From the NCBI RefSeq assembly GCF_000373925.1, contig NZ_KB892742.1:1-57173 (forward strand): a DNA stretch of 57,173 nucleotides, given 5' to 3'. Each line of letters opens with the position of its first letter. Positions within the stretch are counted from its first letter, which is position 1. A program made the position numbers and the translations under genes. Of the stretch, positions 23,170 through 32,781 are shown piece by piece. The DNA comes from Actinopolymorpha alba DSM 45243 (GTDB lineage Bacteria; Actinomycetota; Actinomycetes; Propionibacteriales; Actinopolymorphaceae). The notes below the pieces were generated by a model. It had not been told where the DNA came from, searched no databases, and worked only from the letters and a program-made list of their open reading frames with translations.

Positions 23170-23875
23170 AAGTGCCCTGCGGATCGTCTGGGTCTATCCG
23201 GACCTGCTCTCGACGTACGGCGACCGGGGAAACCTGCTGATCCTGGCCCATCGGGCGAGCCTGCGAGGGCTGGCCGTGGAGAGTGTGGAAGTCCGCTCCG
23301 ACCAGAACCTCCCAGCAGAGGCTGACATCTATCTACTCGCCGGCGGTGAGGACGCGCCGCAGGTCCTTGCGGCACAGCGCCTGGCCGCCGACGGAGGGCT
23401 CCGGCTTGCGGCTGAACGTGGTGCGGTGATCCTCGCGGTCTGCGCGGGATACCAACTGGTCGGGGGATCGTTCGTGGCGAACGCGCGCATGTACGCCGGG
23501 CTTTCCCTTCTCGACATACGGTCGGACCGTGGGCTGACCCGAGCCGTCGGGGAACTCGCTGGTGAGGTGGATGTCAACCTCGGCTTGCCGATGCTGACCG
23601 GGTTTGAGAACCACGGCGGACGCAGCATCCTGGGGCCGGAGGCCAGGCCCCTCGCGCGGGTGGTGGTCGGTGTCGGAAACGACGGACGTACGGAAGGCGC
23701 ATGGGCGGGCCACCTCATTGGTACGTACGCCCACGGGCCGGTGTTGTCGCGCAACCCTGCCTTGGCGGACCTCCTGCTGAGATGGGCGACCGGCATCGAG
23801 TTCCTCGCCCCCGTGGACGACACCTGGCATGAACGGCTACGCGCCGAACGCCTCGCCGCTGTCAAGGCCGCTTAG
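23159..23875 (+). CDS. gatD: Glutamine amidotransferase subunit of lipid II isoglutaminyl synthase
   Basis: GatD is a class I-like (CobB/CobQ-type) glutaminase that feeds ammonia to MurT. The 238-residue protein has WVYPDLLSTYGDRGNLLIL at the N terminus and the nucleophile region VILAVCAGYQLVG (Cys). The histidine of the catalytic pair is in HLIGTYAHGPVLSRNP. LPMLTGFENHGGRS is the conserved CobQ-like loop. It starts with GTG inside the 3' end of murT. The following spacer has no clear terminator. Confidence 0.93.
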   Translation: MRNESALRIVWVYPDLLSTYGDRGNLLILAHRASLRGLAVESVEVRSDQNLPAEADIYLLAGGEDAPQVLAAQRLAADGGLRLAAERGAVILAVCAGYQLVGGSFVANARMYAGLSLLDIRSDRGLTRAVGELAGEVDVNLGLPMLTGFENHGGRSILGPEARPLARVVVGVGNDGRTEGAWAGHLIGTYAHGPVLSRNPALADLLLRWATGIEFLAPVDDTWHERLRAERLAAVKAA

Positions 23876-23981
23876 GTAGCAGTTCGGGACCGCGATGCCC
23901 CGTGCCGCCCGCGCCGGATCGCCGGACTGATCGCCTTGTGGATAAGAGGTTCTGGGCCCTGCGAGGTGAGCGGTTCGTCGT

Positions 23982-23987
23982 TATACT
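23982..23987 (+). promoter_or_regulatory. -10 element suggesting a leaderless transcript
   Basis: TATACT at 23982-23987 lies only seven bases before the ATG at 23995. A start site 6-8 bases downstream of the -10 would fall on or next to the A of the ATG. This is the leaderless arrangement common in actinobacteria, and no Shine-Dalgarno is present. Confidence 0.5.
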
Positions 23988-23994
23988 GGCACAC

Positions 23995-25468
23995 ATGTTC
24001 GATCACGGGGTTGTTGATGTGTCGGCGTTGGCTGAGGCTGCGCCGGGTCCTGAGCTTGCCGCCACGCTGGCGGCGATCGATTTGAATGCTGTGAATGGCT
24101 ATGCGCGGGTTGTGGTGATGCGGGCGTGGCAGCGTCAGGGTGTCGTGGGCGTCGTGCCGCATGTATGAGGCGATGTCCTACGTGGCGCGGTCACCGATGG
24201 GTGGCGAGGACGCGCCACCAGAGTTGATGGATACCTGCAGCGAGTTCGCCTCTGTCGAGATCGGTGCGGCGTTGACGTTGGCGCCGGGTTCGGCCGATCG
24301 TGAGCTGTGTTTGGCGCTTGACCTCACCGCCCGCCTCCCAGGGACGCGGGCGGCGCTTGAGGCGGGCTGGATTGATGTGGCCAAGGCGCGGGAGATTGCC
24401 TCCGAGACGAGTTGCCTGTCCGATGAGCTTGCCCGCGAGGCCGAGGAGTGGATCCTCCCCAAAGCTTCGGGGTTGACCAGGCAGCAGATCGAGCGCCGGT
24501 TGAAGGCGAAGGTGGTGTCGCTGGATCCGGTGGGTGCGGAAGAACGCCGGAAGGCAGCCAAACGCGAACGCCGCATCAAGTTCAGCGCCGGTGTGAACGG
24601 GGTCGCGAGTATCTTCGGCTATGACCTACCGCTGGAGAGAGTCGTCCAAGCGAAGGCATTCATCAAGGAGATGAGTGAGCATCTCAAGGCCGGTGGGGAT
24701 GACCGCTGGCTCGACGAAATCGAAGTCGACGTCTTCCTCGACCTGCTGTGCGGTCGGCATCTGGACACGGGCGGCATGGCAGTCAAGGTCGAACTTGTCG
24801 CCCCACTCGACACCTGGCTCAACGCCGCCGGACAGGTCGGCCGGACGGATGAGGGCACTGCCGGCGGTCAGGCTGACGAGGATGCTGGCGATGCCGGGTT
24901 TGAGCCGGGTGATCTGAAGGACTTCGGACCTGTCTCGCCTGAGGTGATTGCGGACATCATGAGGGCGGCCGAGGCGGGGTTCGAGTACTGCTGGACAGTC
25001 ACCGCTGATGGGGTGGTCGTCTACCACCAGCGCAGCGCCTACCGGCCAACGAAGAAGCAGCGGGAGTTCGTGCAGGCGAGGGACCGCACCTGCCGCCACC
25101 CCGGCTGCGAGCGGGTAGCGGAGAAGTGCGAAGCAGACCACACCTTCGAACACCGCAATGGCGGGACCACCTGCGCCTGCAACCTGACGATGCTGTGCAA
25201 GCGCCACCACCGCGCCAAGCATGAGGGCGGCTGGTGGTGGACCCGCCAAGAGCCAGGAACCATGCGAGCACAAAGCCCACTCGGACACGCCTACGACGTG
25301 GACCCCGACCCCCTGCCAGGCGGCCGAATCCCACAACAGGCAAACCCCGACCAGCGGCCGGGTCGCCGCACCGTCGCGGCGTACATCACCGGAGTCGCGA
25401 AGAATGCTGGCGCCCACCCGGGCAAAGCTGCGTGCCCCGCGCAGGAAGACGAGCCCATACCTTTCTGA
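23995..25468 (+). pseudogene. 13E12/DUF222 HNH endonuclease interrupted by a frameshift
   Basis: The N-terminal DUF222 start (MFDHGVVDVSALAEAAPGPE, then NGYARVVVMRAWQRQ) runs in one frame to a stop at 24168. The family continuation (VSWASCRMYEAMSYVARSPM onward) is in the next frame, so one extra base near 24126-24132 (CAGGGTGTC) splits the gene. The rest is intact and about 440 residues: a helical DUF222 core, then the HNH motif with C-R-H-P-G-C, CEADHTFEHRNGG, CACNLTMLCKRHHRAKHEGG and a tail ending PIPF. All nuclease ligands remain. The shift could be a real mutation, a programmed slip or a sequencing error. It belongs to the same family as the fragment at the window's left edge. Its role is unknown; such genes behave like dispersed actinobacterial repeats. 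Confidence 0.75.
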
Positions 25469-25543
25469 AGCATGGCGGCCGCACGAATTCTGGGCAGACG
25501 TCCTGAGTTGAACCAACCTGTTTCCTGTGGTGAGGTTGCGGTC

Positions 25544-26551
25544 ATGTCTGTGACGAGGCCACCGGGCGCGGAGATGCCCACACTGACGATGCTCTGGGAG
25601 AGCGAAGACCCGCAGGCGGCCCTGACTCGGCGGTTCGGGTTTACGGGCGTCGACCAGGCGACTGAATGGCTCGCCACCATCCTGGCTCGTCACTGGGACC
25701 TCGAGCTGAAATCCTGCGACCGCCTGGTGATCAGCGCCGGCAACGCGCTCGCATGGGTGACCACTGACCGGTGTCAGATGGTCGTCAAGTGGTCGGTCGT
25801 GGCGAGGTTCTATCCACGGTTGGCTGAGCACGCACGACTCACCGCCTGGCTCGGCGAGCGTGGCCTGCCGGTGTCGTCGCCGGTCCCGTCACGGGACGGT
25901 CACCCGCAAGTCGAGGTTGACGGGGTGTCGATCGGTCTGCAGGAAGTGGTCGACGGCGTCCACCTTGACGTTGACGACGCGGAGCAGGTCCGCATGGCCG
26001 GCAAGGTCCTCGCCCACCTGCACACGGCGATGGTCGACTATCCGGACGCCGACCGCATCGCCGCGCTGTCGGGACGACCGAGCCCAGAATCCTTGAACGG
26101 CAGGATCGCCCAGAGCCTCGAATCTTTCACCCACGAGCGGCTCCAGGAAGCCACGAAGGTTCTCCGTGAAGCTCTCCACGCGTTGAGATCGGCACCGCCC
26201 CTGACCGCACAGCTCATCCACAATGACTTCCGATCGGCCAACATTCTCTGCAGAGACGGAAGGATCGCCGCGGTGCTGGACTTCGAGGAGGTCGCCGTCG
26301 ACCACCGCGTCTTCGACCTGGCCCGCAGCGCCGTCCTGCTCGGAACGCGGTTCAGAAACTGGGGACCGGTAGCTCCAGAGACTCATGAGACCCTCGTGGC
26401 CGGCTACCAGTCGATCCGTCCCCTATCGCCCACCGAGGAAGCCTGGTTGAGAGTCCTCATCCTGTGGCGGACCATGCAGGCCGTCCCGGGTGGGGATGAC
26501 CCAGCCGGTTGGATCGGGTCCGTCGAACGGCTTGCTGAGGCTAGCCTGTGA
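25544..26551 (+). CDS. Aminoglycoside phosphotransferase-like kinase (APH family)
   Basis: This 335-residue protein has a protein-kinase-like fold. The C-lobe has the Brenner motif HNDFRSANIL (catalytic Asp and Asn) and the metal-binding DFEEVAVDHRVFDLA. The N-lobe has a lysine-containing strand QMVVKWSVVARF. APH-family enzymes phosphorylate antibiotics, homoserine, choline, methylthioribose or sugars; nothing here identifies the substrate. ATG at 25544 was taken because GTGAGG lies nine bases upstream. The open frame reaches back to 25472, four bases after the HNH gene. The SDR gene follows by 48 bp on the same strand. Confidence 0.82.
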   Translation: MSVTRPPGAEMPTLTMLWESEDPQAALTRRFGFTGVDQATEWLATILARHWDLELKSCDRLVISAGNALAWVTTDRCQMVVKWSVVARFYPRLAEHARLTAWLGERGLPVSSPVPSRDGHPQVEVDGVSIGLQEVVDGVHLDVDDAEQVRMAGKVLAHLHTAMVDYPDADRIAALSGRPSPESLNGRIAQSLESFTHERLQEATKVLREALHALRSAPPLTAQLIHNDFRSANILCRDGRIAAVLDFEEVAVDHRVFDLARSAVLLGTRFRNWGPVAPETHETLVAGYQSIRPLSPTEEAWLRVLILWRTMQAVPGGDDPAGWIGSVERLAEASL

Positions 26552-26599
26552 CGAAACGTACGTCGTGCAGACGTACGTAGGTCGTGACGGAGGTGACGC

Positions 26600-27352
26600 G
26601 TGCGGCTTTCCGGTACGTTCGCGGTGGTCACCGGAGCGTCCAGCGGGATCGGCCAGGCAGTGGCCGAACGCCTTGCCAGCATGGGCTGCCAGCTCCTCCT
26701 CGTCGGTCGTAATCCCGACCGGCTCCACGAGGTTGCCCGGAGGACCGGAGGCGAGCCGGTCGTTGCGGACCTGGAAAACCCCGACGCACTCGCCGACTTG
26801 GCGGCCAGGCTCGCCAAGCTCCAGCCAGCTCCCGACCTGCTGATCAACAACGCCGGCATCGGTCGGGTGGGATCGGTGTCAGAGCCGGACGGTCACCACT
26901 TCGAACGGCTGCTTGCCGTCAATCTCCGGGCGCCGGTGACGCTCACGCAGGCGGTGCTTCCGGCCATGCTCGAACGCGGTCGCGGACATCTGGTCTTCGT
27001 CAGCTCCATCGCCGCCATGCTGGGCGTCGCGCGGGAGGCGGGCTATGCGGCCGGCAAGGCGGGCTTGCACGTCTTCGCCGCGAGCGTCCACGCCGAGGTG
27101 GCTCAAGCCGGCATCGGTGTGACCACCGTGGTGCCGGGCATCGTCGACACCGACTTCTTCGCAAGGCGAGGAACGCCTTATCCCCGGCGATTTCCGCGCC
27201 CGCTGCCGCCGGCCAGGATCGCGGACGCACTGATCAAGGCGGTCGAACGCGAACGCGTCGAGGTGATCGTTCCGCGCTGGCTCCGCGTTCCGGTTGCCCT
27301 TCGCGCGCTCGCCCCCACGACGTACGCACGCCTGGCCGGCCGCTGGGGTTAG
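26600..27352 (+). CDS. Short-chain dehydrogenase/reductase
   Basis: This 250-residue classical SDR has the cofactor motif VVTGASSGIGQAVAERL, the structural LLINNAGIG, the catalytic Ser in LVFVSSIAAM and the YxxxK in YAAGKAGL. R38 after the second strand (LVGRNPDRL) suggests NADP preference, which is inference. The C terminus is basic and hydrophobic (VPRWLRVPVALRALAPTTYA), like SDRs acting on lipids. The GTG start has GACGGAGGTG just upstream. Its stop overlaps that of the convergent hpnH by four bases. Confidence 0.9.
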   Translation: MRLSGTFAVVTGASSGIGQAVAERLASMGCQLLLVGRNPDRLHEVARRTGGEPVVADLENPDALADLAARLAKLQPAPDLLINNAGIGRVGSVSEPDGHHFERLLAVNLRAPVTLTQAVLPAMLERGRGHLVFVSSIAAMLGVAREAGYAAGKAGLHVFAASVHAEVAQAGIGVTTVVPGIVDTDFFARRGTPYPRRFPRPLPPARIADALIKAVERERVEVIVPRWLRVPVALRALAPTTYARLAGRWG

Positions 27353-28359
27353 TGCCCGCCGATCGCCCGGAGTGACTGGCGGAGGGAGCCGAGCGTCGCG
27401 AACACTGCGGTGGGCTCATAGCCGCAGTGCGCCATGCAGTTGGCACACCGCGGATCCTTGCCACGGCCGTACGCCGACCAGTCGGTTTCCTCGATGAGCT
27501 CCCGGTAGGTCTGGGCGTACCCATCGCTCATGAGGTAGCACGGCCGCTGCCACCCGAAGAGCGAGTAGCTCGGGATTCCCCAAGCGGTACAGGCGAAATC
27601 GGCCTTTCCTTCGAGGAAGTCGAGGAACAGCGGCGAATGGTTGAGTCGCCAGCGCTTGCGGTTGCCGCCCGCGAACGCCTTACGGAACAGCTCCCGGGTT
27701 TCGGTGACGCCGAGGAAGTGTTCCTGGTCGGGTGCCTTCTCGTAGGCGTACGCGGGCGAGATCATCATCTGGTCGACGCCCAGGTCGTCGTTGAGGAAGT
27801 TGAGGACGTCGATGACGTTCTGCGCGCTGTCGTTGGTGAAGAACGTCGTGTTCGTCGTCACCCGGAAGCCACGCTCCTTGAGGAAGTGGACGGCGGCGAC
27901 CGCCTCGTCGAAGACGCCTTCCTTGTCGACGGATTCGTCGTGGCGCTCGCGAAGGCCGTCGATGTGCACGGCGAACGCGAAGAACCTCGACGGCTTGAAG
28001 TCGAACCTGTCCCACCACTTACGGAGCAGGACCGCGTTGGTGCACAAGAAAACGTACTTCTTGCGGGCCACGAGTTCGTTGACCAGCTTGTCGATCTCGG
28101 GGTGCATCAAGGGCTCGCCACCGGCGATGGACACCATCGGCGCACCGCACTCCTCCATTGCCGCGACGGCCTGATCCACCGGCATCCGCCGCCGGAGCTC
28201 GTCGGCCGGGTGCTGGATCTTGCCGCACCCCACGCAGGCGAGGTTGCAGGCGAAGAGGGGTTCGAGTTCGACCAGCAACGGAAACTTCTCGCGGCCACGA
28301 AGGCGTTGAGTGACCAGATAACGGGCGATACGCAGGCTCTGCCGTAAGGGCATGCTCAT
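27349..28359 (-). CDS. hpnH: Adenosylhopene synthase, radical SAM (HpnH)
   Basis: HpnH joins a 5'-deoxyadenosyl group to diploptene to give adenosylhopane, the first step to C35 extended hopanoids. The 336-residue protein has the radical SAM CxxxCxxC cluster in CNLACVGCGK, GGEPLMHPEI, the FAVHIDGLRERHDESVDKEG block and a C-terminal cysteine region (CANCMAHCGYEP) typical of HpnH. It is the last gene of the hopanoid operon, starting two bases after the stop of the HpnG-IspH fusion. Length and motifs match the family. Confidence 0.95.
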   Translation of the reverse strand: MSMPLRQSLRIARYLVTQRLRGREKFPLLVELEPLFACNLACVGCGKIQHPADELRRRMPVDQAVAAMEECGAPMVSIAGGEPLMHPEIDKLVNELVARKKYVFLCTNAVLLRKWWDRFDFKPSRFFAFAVHIDGLRERHDESVDKEGVFDEAVAAVHFLKERGFRVTTNTTFFTNDSAQNVIDVLNFLNDDLGVDQMMISPAYAYEKAPDQEHFLGVTETRELFRKAFAGGNRKRWRLNHSPLFLDFLEGKADFACTAWGIPSYSLFGWQRPCYLMSDGYAQTYRELIEETDWSAYGRGKDPRCANCMAHCGYEPTAVFATLGSLRQSLRAIGGH

Positions 28360-28361
28360 GA

Positions 28362-29876
28362 CTACCGCACCTCCTTCGGCAGGGTGAAACGGATGTCCTC
28401 GCGGGTGACCTCACGTTCGTAAAGGTCAACCGGGCCAAGGCCACGAAGCGCCTGGACCACCTCGTCGACGAGCGAGGTCGGTGCGGAGGCCCCTGCGGTC
28501 ACCGCGACGGTGGCCGCGCCGGCGAGCCAGTCCAGGTCGATTTCGGACGCGTCGTCGATCAGGTGGGCGGGGGTGCCCATCCGGGTGGCGGTTTCGACGA
28601 GACGGTTGGAGTTGGAGGAGTTGCGGGAGCCGACCACCAGCACCACGTCGGCCTCATGGGCGACCGACCGGAGGGCGTGCTGGCGGTTCGTGGTGGCGTA
28701 GCAGATGTCGTCGGATCCAGGCGCCTGGAGGTTCGGGAACCGCTCATGGAGCGCGTGGAGGATCTCGTCGACCTCGTCAACGGCGAGCGTGGTCTGGACG
28801 AGGTAGGAAACGTGGTTCGCGTCTGGTACGTCGACGCTGCGGGCCGCCTCCAGATCCTCGACCAGAACCATGCTCTCGGCGCGTTCGCCCATCGTGCCTT
28901 CGGTTTCCTCATGCCCGGCGTGGCCGATGAAGAGCACGGTGTCGCCCCGGTCTGCGAACCGTCGCGCCTCGCTGTGCACCTTCGCGACCAGCGGGCAGGT
29001 GGCGTCGACGACCGCCAACCCCCGGTCGTCTGCCTCGGCCCGCACCGAGGGCGCGACTCCGTGCGCGGAGAAGACGACGGTGGCCCCGTCGGGTACCTGA
29101 TCGAGCTCGTCCACGAACACCGCCCCACGCGCCTCGAGCCCCCGGACGACGTGGGCGTTGTGCACGATCTGCTTGCGGACGTAGACCGGCGCGCCCCGCT
29201 GGTCGAGCACCCGCTCCACGATGTCGATGGCCCGCTCGACGCCGGCACAGAACGACCGGGGCGAGGCGAGCAGCACCCGGCGGGGCCGGACCGCGCCGCC
29301 CCAGTAGGCGAGTGCCGGGCTGATCGTCGCGAGGGTGCGAAGGGCGGTGCGCAGGTGCCCGACGGTGGCAGGACGCAGTATCGGCCGGGTCGCCGGATCC
29401 GCGATCACGCGTACGCAGGCCGGGGTACCACCGTCAGCGGACGGGCCCAGCAGCCAGGCCGACTCCATGTCGACCGCCAGCGCACCGGTCCGGTGAAGCT
29501 CCGCGCGTTCCTGACCCGTGACGAGATGGTCCGTGCTCACCACCGGGCCGGTGACGACCCGCTGGCCCGACCGCCGGAGCGCCGCGGCCAGCAGGGGAGC
29601 GCTCGGGCACGGGATCACCCGGTCGGTGCCACGTTCGCCGTGCCGGCGTACCTCGGTGGCCACGACGACGTCGCCTGGCGCGAGCTCCGGATCCAGCGCC
29701 CCCGCGATCCCGGCGACGGCCACGGCTCCCGCGGCAAGCAGTTCGGTCGACGTGGCAGCGGCCTCCGATCGTCGCCGGCCGGCACCGGTACGCCGGACAA
29801 CCGCCGGCCCGAGCCCACGGCGAAGGCTCCTCGCCTCCAGGTGGGTCGGCGCACACACGAGGTACGAAAGCGGCAT
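28362..29876 (-). CDS. Fusion of HpnG-like nucleosidase/phosphorylase with IspH (HMBPP reductase)
   Basis: This 504-residue protein has two complete enzymes. Residues 1-195 resemble the hopanoid-associated purine nucleoside phosphorylase HpnG ([52 protein letters not shown]), which removes adenine from adenosylhopane. Residues about 199-504 are IspH, which reduces HMBPP to IPP and DMAPP using a 4Fe-4S cluster. The three cluster cysteines are present ([13 protein letters not shown]210, [12 protein letters not shown]294, [13 protein letters not shown]392), as are [11 protein letters not shown] and SNSNRLVE. The ATG at 29876 lies two bases from the shc stop. The fused arrangement suggests IspH serves isoprenoid supply for this operon, possibly as a second copy beside a housekeeping ispH. 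Confidence 0.9.
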   Translation of the reverse strand: MPLSYLVCAPTHLEARSLRRGLGPAVVRRTGAGRRRSEAAATSTELLAAGAVAVAGIAGALDPELAPGDVVVATEVRRHGERGTDRVIPCPSAPLLAAALRRSGQRVVTGPVVSTDHLVTGQERAELHRTGALAVDMESAWLLGPSADGGTPACVRVIADPATRPILRPATVGHLRTALRTLATISPALAYWGGAVRPRRVLLASPRSFCAGVERAIDIVERVLDQRGAPVYVRKQIVHNAHVVRGLEARGAVFVDELDQVPDGATVVFSAHGVAPSVRAEADDRGLAVVDATCPLVAKVHSEARRFADRGDTVLFIGHAGHEETEGTMGERAESMVLVEDLEAARSVDVPDANHVSYLVQTTLAVDEVDEILHALHERFPNLQAPGSDDICYATTNRQHALRSVAHEADVVLVVGSRNSSNSNRLVETATRMGTPAHLIDDASEIDLDWLAGAATVAVTAGASAPTSLVDEVVQALRGLGPVDLYEREVTREDIRFTLPKEVR

Positions 29877-29878
29877 CG

Positions 29879-31765
29879 CTACCTCCCCAGCAGGCGACCG
29901 ACGGCGCTGATCGGAAACACCAGGCGATAGAGGTGGTAGTTGATGTAGAAGTCGCCGGGAAAGCCGGTGCCGGTGAACTCCGGCTCGTCCCATCCACCGT
30001 CCGCGCGTTGCGACTCCACGAGCCACGAGACCGCCCGCCACGCCGCCTCGGAGTCCGCTTCGCCGGCCGCGTGCAGGGCGAGCAGTGCCCAGGCGGTCTG
30101 CGACGCGGTGGAGGTGCCGACCCCGACGTGGGCCGGATCGTCGTACGACCGGAGGTCCTCACCCCATCCGCCGTCGGCGTTCTGGTGTTTGTCCAGCCAC
30201 GCCACCGCCCGGCGGATCGCCCGGTGCTGGGGACCAAGACCCGCCGCGACCAGGGCGGGCACCACAGCGCCGGTGCCGTACACGTGGTTGGCGCCCCACC
30301 GACCGAACCACGACCCGTCCGGCTCCTGCTCGGTGAGCAGCCACCGCACCGCGCGCCGGATCGCCGGCTCCTCGGCCAGTCCCTCGTGCGCGAACATCTC
30401 CACGATGTGGGCGGTGACGTCGGCGCTGGGTGGGTCGATCACCGCGCCGAAGTCGCAGAACGGCAGCTGGTAGGCGAGTTCGCGGGTGTTGTCGGCATCG
30501 AACGCACCCCAGCCGCCGTTCCTGGACTGCATTCCCCGCACCCAAGCGAGCGCCCGGCCCACCGCGTCGTCCACCTCGGGTTTGGCGGCGGTGCGGCGCA
30601 ACCCGAGGACCACCTCGGCGGTGTCGTCGGTGTCGGGGTAGCCGTCGTTGTCGAACTCGAACGCCCACCCGCCGGGCGGGGTGTCCGGCCGCCGGACCGC
30701 CCAGTCGCCGCGTACCCGGATCTCCTCGTCGAGCAGCCAGTCGCGGGCCCGCACCATCACGGGATCGTCGGGTGCGACGCCCGCGTCCCCCAACGCCACC
30801 AGCGCAAGCGCGGTGTCCCAGACCGGGGACTGGCAGGCCTCGATCCGGCGCGACCCGTCCTCCCGGAGGGTGAAGCGTTCCCAGCCGCGCAGCCCGGTCG
30901 CGAGGACCGGATGGTCGAGCGGGTATCCGAGCGCGTGCAGAGCCATCAGCGAGTAGACCCAGGGTGGTTGGATGCCGCCCCAGGACCCGTCGGCCTCCTG
31001 CCGGGCGATGATCCACTCGGCGGCCCGGCGCAGCGCGGCGCGGCGTAGCGGCCGGAAGGCGATGCGTTCGTACCCGTGCAACAGCGTGTCGAGCCGCTGG
31101 AACGCGCCCTTCCACGTGGTGGCGGGCGCCTGTGGTGGCGTCGCCGCACCGGTCCGGAGCTCCACTGTGCTCACGCCGAGCGGGCGGCGTGGCCGGAGCG
31201 CGCCGAGGATAGTGAGGGGAACGACGGTCTGCCGCGCCCAGCAGGCCCAGTCGTACACGTTGAACGGCACCCAGGACGGCAGGAAGATCAGCTCGGGCGG
31301 CATCGCGGGGACGTCGTTCCAGCTCCACTCCCCGAACAACGCCAGCCAGAGCCGGGTGAAGACCCGGGTGCGTTCCAACCCGCCGCCCGCAAGGATGAAT
31401 TGACGCGCCTCCTCCAGGTGGGGGGAGTCGGGGTCGTCGCCGGCCAGCCGCAAGGCGATGTACGCCTCCACCGTCGTCGACAGGTCGCCCGGCCCGAACG
31501 CGAAGTTCGCCCACGACCCGTCGTCGCGTTGCTGGCTACGGATCCAGCGGGCAGTCTCCTGGGTCTCGGCGTCTGTGCGGATCCCGAGGAACTGCCGCAT
31601 CAGCAGGTCCTCGGCGTCCATCGTGACGTTCGTCTGGAGTTCGCCCTTCCACCACCCGTCGGGGTTCTGCAGGTCGCGCAGGTGGTCGATGGCGAGGTCG
31701 AGGGTGGCGTTGGCGAGGTCACGGAGTTCTTCGCGAGTGCTGTGGTCGGCTGTCGTCGTCATCAT
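29879..31765 (-). CDS. shc: Squalene-hopene cyclase
   Basis: This 628-residue protein cyclises squalene to hopene/hopanol at the membrane. The protonating DxDD motif is DTDD at residues 378-381. Multiple QW repeats are visible ([81 protein letters not shown]). The closing [18 protein letters not shown] is typical. Length matches the family. It starts in an ATGA overlap with the polyprenyl synthase stop (31762-31765), with two consecutive ATGs. Confidence 0.97.
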   Translation of the reverse strand: MMTTTADHSTREELRDLANATLDLAIDHLRDLQNPDGWWKGELQTNVTMDAEDLLMRQFLGIRTDAETQETARWIRSQQRDDGSWANFAFGPGDLSTTVEAYIALRLAGDDPDSPHLEEARQFILAGGGLERTRVFTRLWLALFGEWSWNDVPAMPPELIFLPSWVPFNVYDWACWARQTVVPLTILGALRPRRPLGVSTVELRTGAATPPQAPATTWKGAFQRLDTLLHGYERIAFRPLRRAALRRAAEWIIARQEADGSWGGIQPPWVYSLMALHALGYPLDHPVLATGLRGWERFTLREDGSRRIEACQSPVWDTALALVALGDAGVAPDDPVMVRARDWLLDEEIRVRGDWAVRRPDTPPGGWAFEFDNDGYPDTDDTAEVVLGLRRTAAKPEVDDAVGRALAWVRGMQSRNGGWGAFDADNTRELAYQLPFCDFGAVIDPPSADVTAHIVEMFAHEGLAEEPAIRRAVRWLLTEQEPDGSWFGRWGANHVYGTGAVVPALVAAGLGPQHRAIRRAVAWLDKHQNADGGWGEDLRSYDDPAHVGVGTSTASQTAWALLALHAAGEADSEAAWRAVSWLVESQRADGGWDEPEFTGTGFPGDFYINYHLYRLVFPISAVGRLLGR

Positions 31766-32781
31766 CGATCCCGTCCGCGTACCTGATAGGCGGTGGAGGT
31801 GAGGCCGGCGCGGACCTCGGCCGGCAGCGGGAGTGGGGCGAGCGCGGCGACGCCGGCGGCGATCTGCCGGTCGACTTCCGCCTCGGTCCACCCGCGACCG
31901 CCCGACTCCTCGACCAGGGCAGCGGCCTCGGCGAGTTCGGTGTCGGCCAGGGGTTCGGCCTGGACGTAGAGCGCGCGCAGCCGTTCACCCGCGGCCGACC
32001 TCGACGTCAGCGCCACCACCACGGGGGCGGTCTTCTTGCGGGCCCGGACGTCTGACAACACCGGCTTGCCGGTGACCGCCGGATCGCCCCAGATCCCCAG
32101 GAGGTCGTCGGTGAGCTGGAACGCCATCCCGAGGTGGTGGCCGAACGTCGCCAGCCCGCTCGTCAATGTCGCCGGGGCGCCCGCGAGCACCGAGCCCAGG
32201 GAGGCCGAGCACGCCAGCAGCGCCGCCGTCTTGTCGGCCGCCATCGTGAGGCACTCCTCGAGCGTCACGTCGTCGCGTTTCTCGAACGACACGTCCGCGC
32301 TCTGGCCCGCGATCAGTCGACGCACTGTGGCGCTGAGCCGGGCGACGGCGGGAGCCACGGTCACGGTGCCCACCTCGCCGAGCACCTCGTTGGCGAGCGC
32401 GAGCAGGGCGTCACCGGCGAGGATCGCGTCCGCGACACCGAACCGCGCCCAGACCGTCGCCCGGTGCCGGCGTTCGGTGTCCTTGTCGATCACGTCGTCG
32501 TGCAGGAGCGAGAAGTTGTGGACGAGTTCGCAGGCGACTGCCGCGGGGACGCCCTCCTCAGCGGGTACGCCGGCGGCGAGCGCCGACAGTACGGCCAGCG
32601 TCGGCCGGAGGCCCTTGCCGCTCGCACTCGCCTCGGGCCGGCCGTTGGCATCCCAGAAGCCGAGGTGGTAGCCGCAGGCCCGGCGGGTACCAGCGTCGAG
32701 GCGGTCGATGGCCGCGCGCATGGCGGGCCTGACCAGGCGGCGGATGTCGGTACTCGGGTTCTGCGTCGGGGTCAACGTCAT
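31762..32781 (-). CDS. Polyprenyl (farnesyl/geranylgeranyl-type) diphosphate synthase
   Basis: This 339-residue trans-isoprenyl diphosphate synthase has GKGLRPTLAVL, the first Asp-rich motif LLHDDVIDKDTERR and the second FQLTDDLLGIWGDPAVTGKP. Residues before the first motif (HNFSL) would set chain length, but product length cannot be assigned safely. In this operon it most simply supplies farnesyl diphosphate to HpnC/HpnD. Its ATG overlaps the hpnE stop by four bases and its stop overlaps shc. Confidence 0.93.
   Translation of the reverse strand: MTLTPTQNPSTDIRRLVRPAMRAAIDRLDAGTRRACGYHLGFWDANGRPEASASGKGLRPTLAVLSALAAGVPAEEGVPAAVACELVHNFSLLHDDVIDKDTERRHRATVWARFGVADAILAGDALLALANEVLGEVGTVTVAPAVARLSATVRRLIAGQSADVSFEKRDDVTLEECLTMAADKTAALLACSASLGSVLAGAPATLTSGLATFGHHLGMAFQLTDDLLGIWGDPAVTGKPVLSDVRARKKTAPVVVALTSRSAAGERLRALYVQAEPLADTELAEAAALVEESGGRGWTEAEVDRQIAAGVAALAPLPLPAEVRAGLTSTAYQVRGRDR

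Noticed and set aside
26556-26590. Repeated ACGTACGT sequences before the SDR gene as an operator
   Set aside because: The octamer is short, self-complementary and common in this genome's composition (CGTACG recurs widely), so it is not specific evidence.
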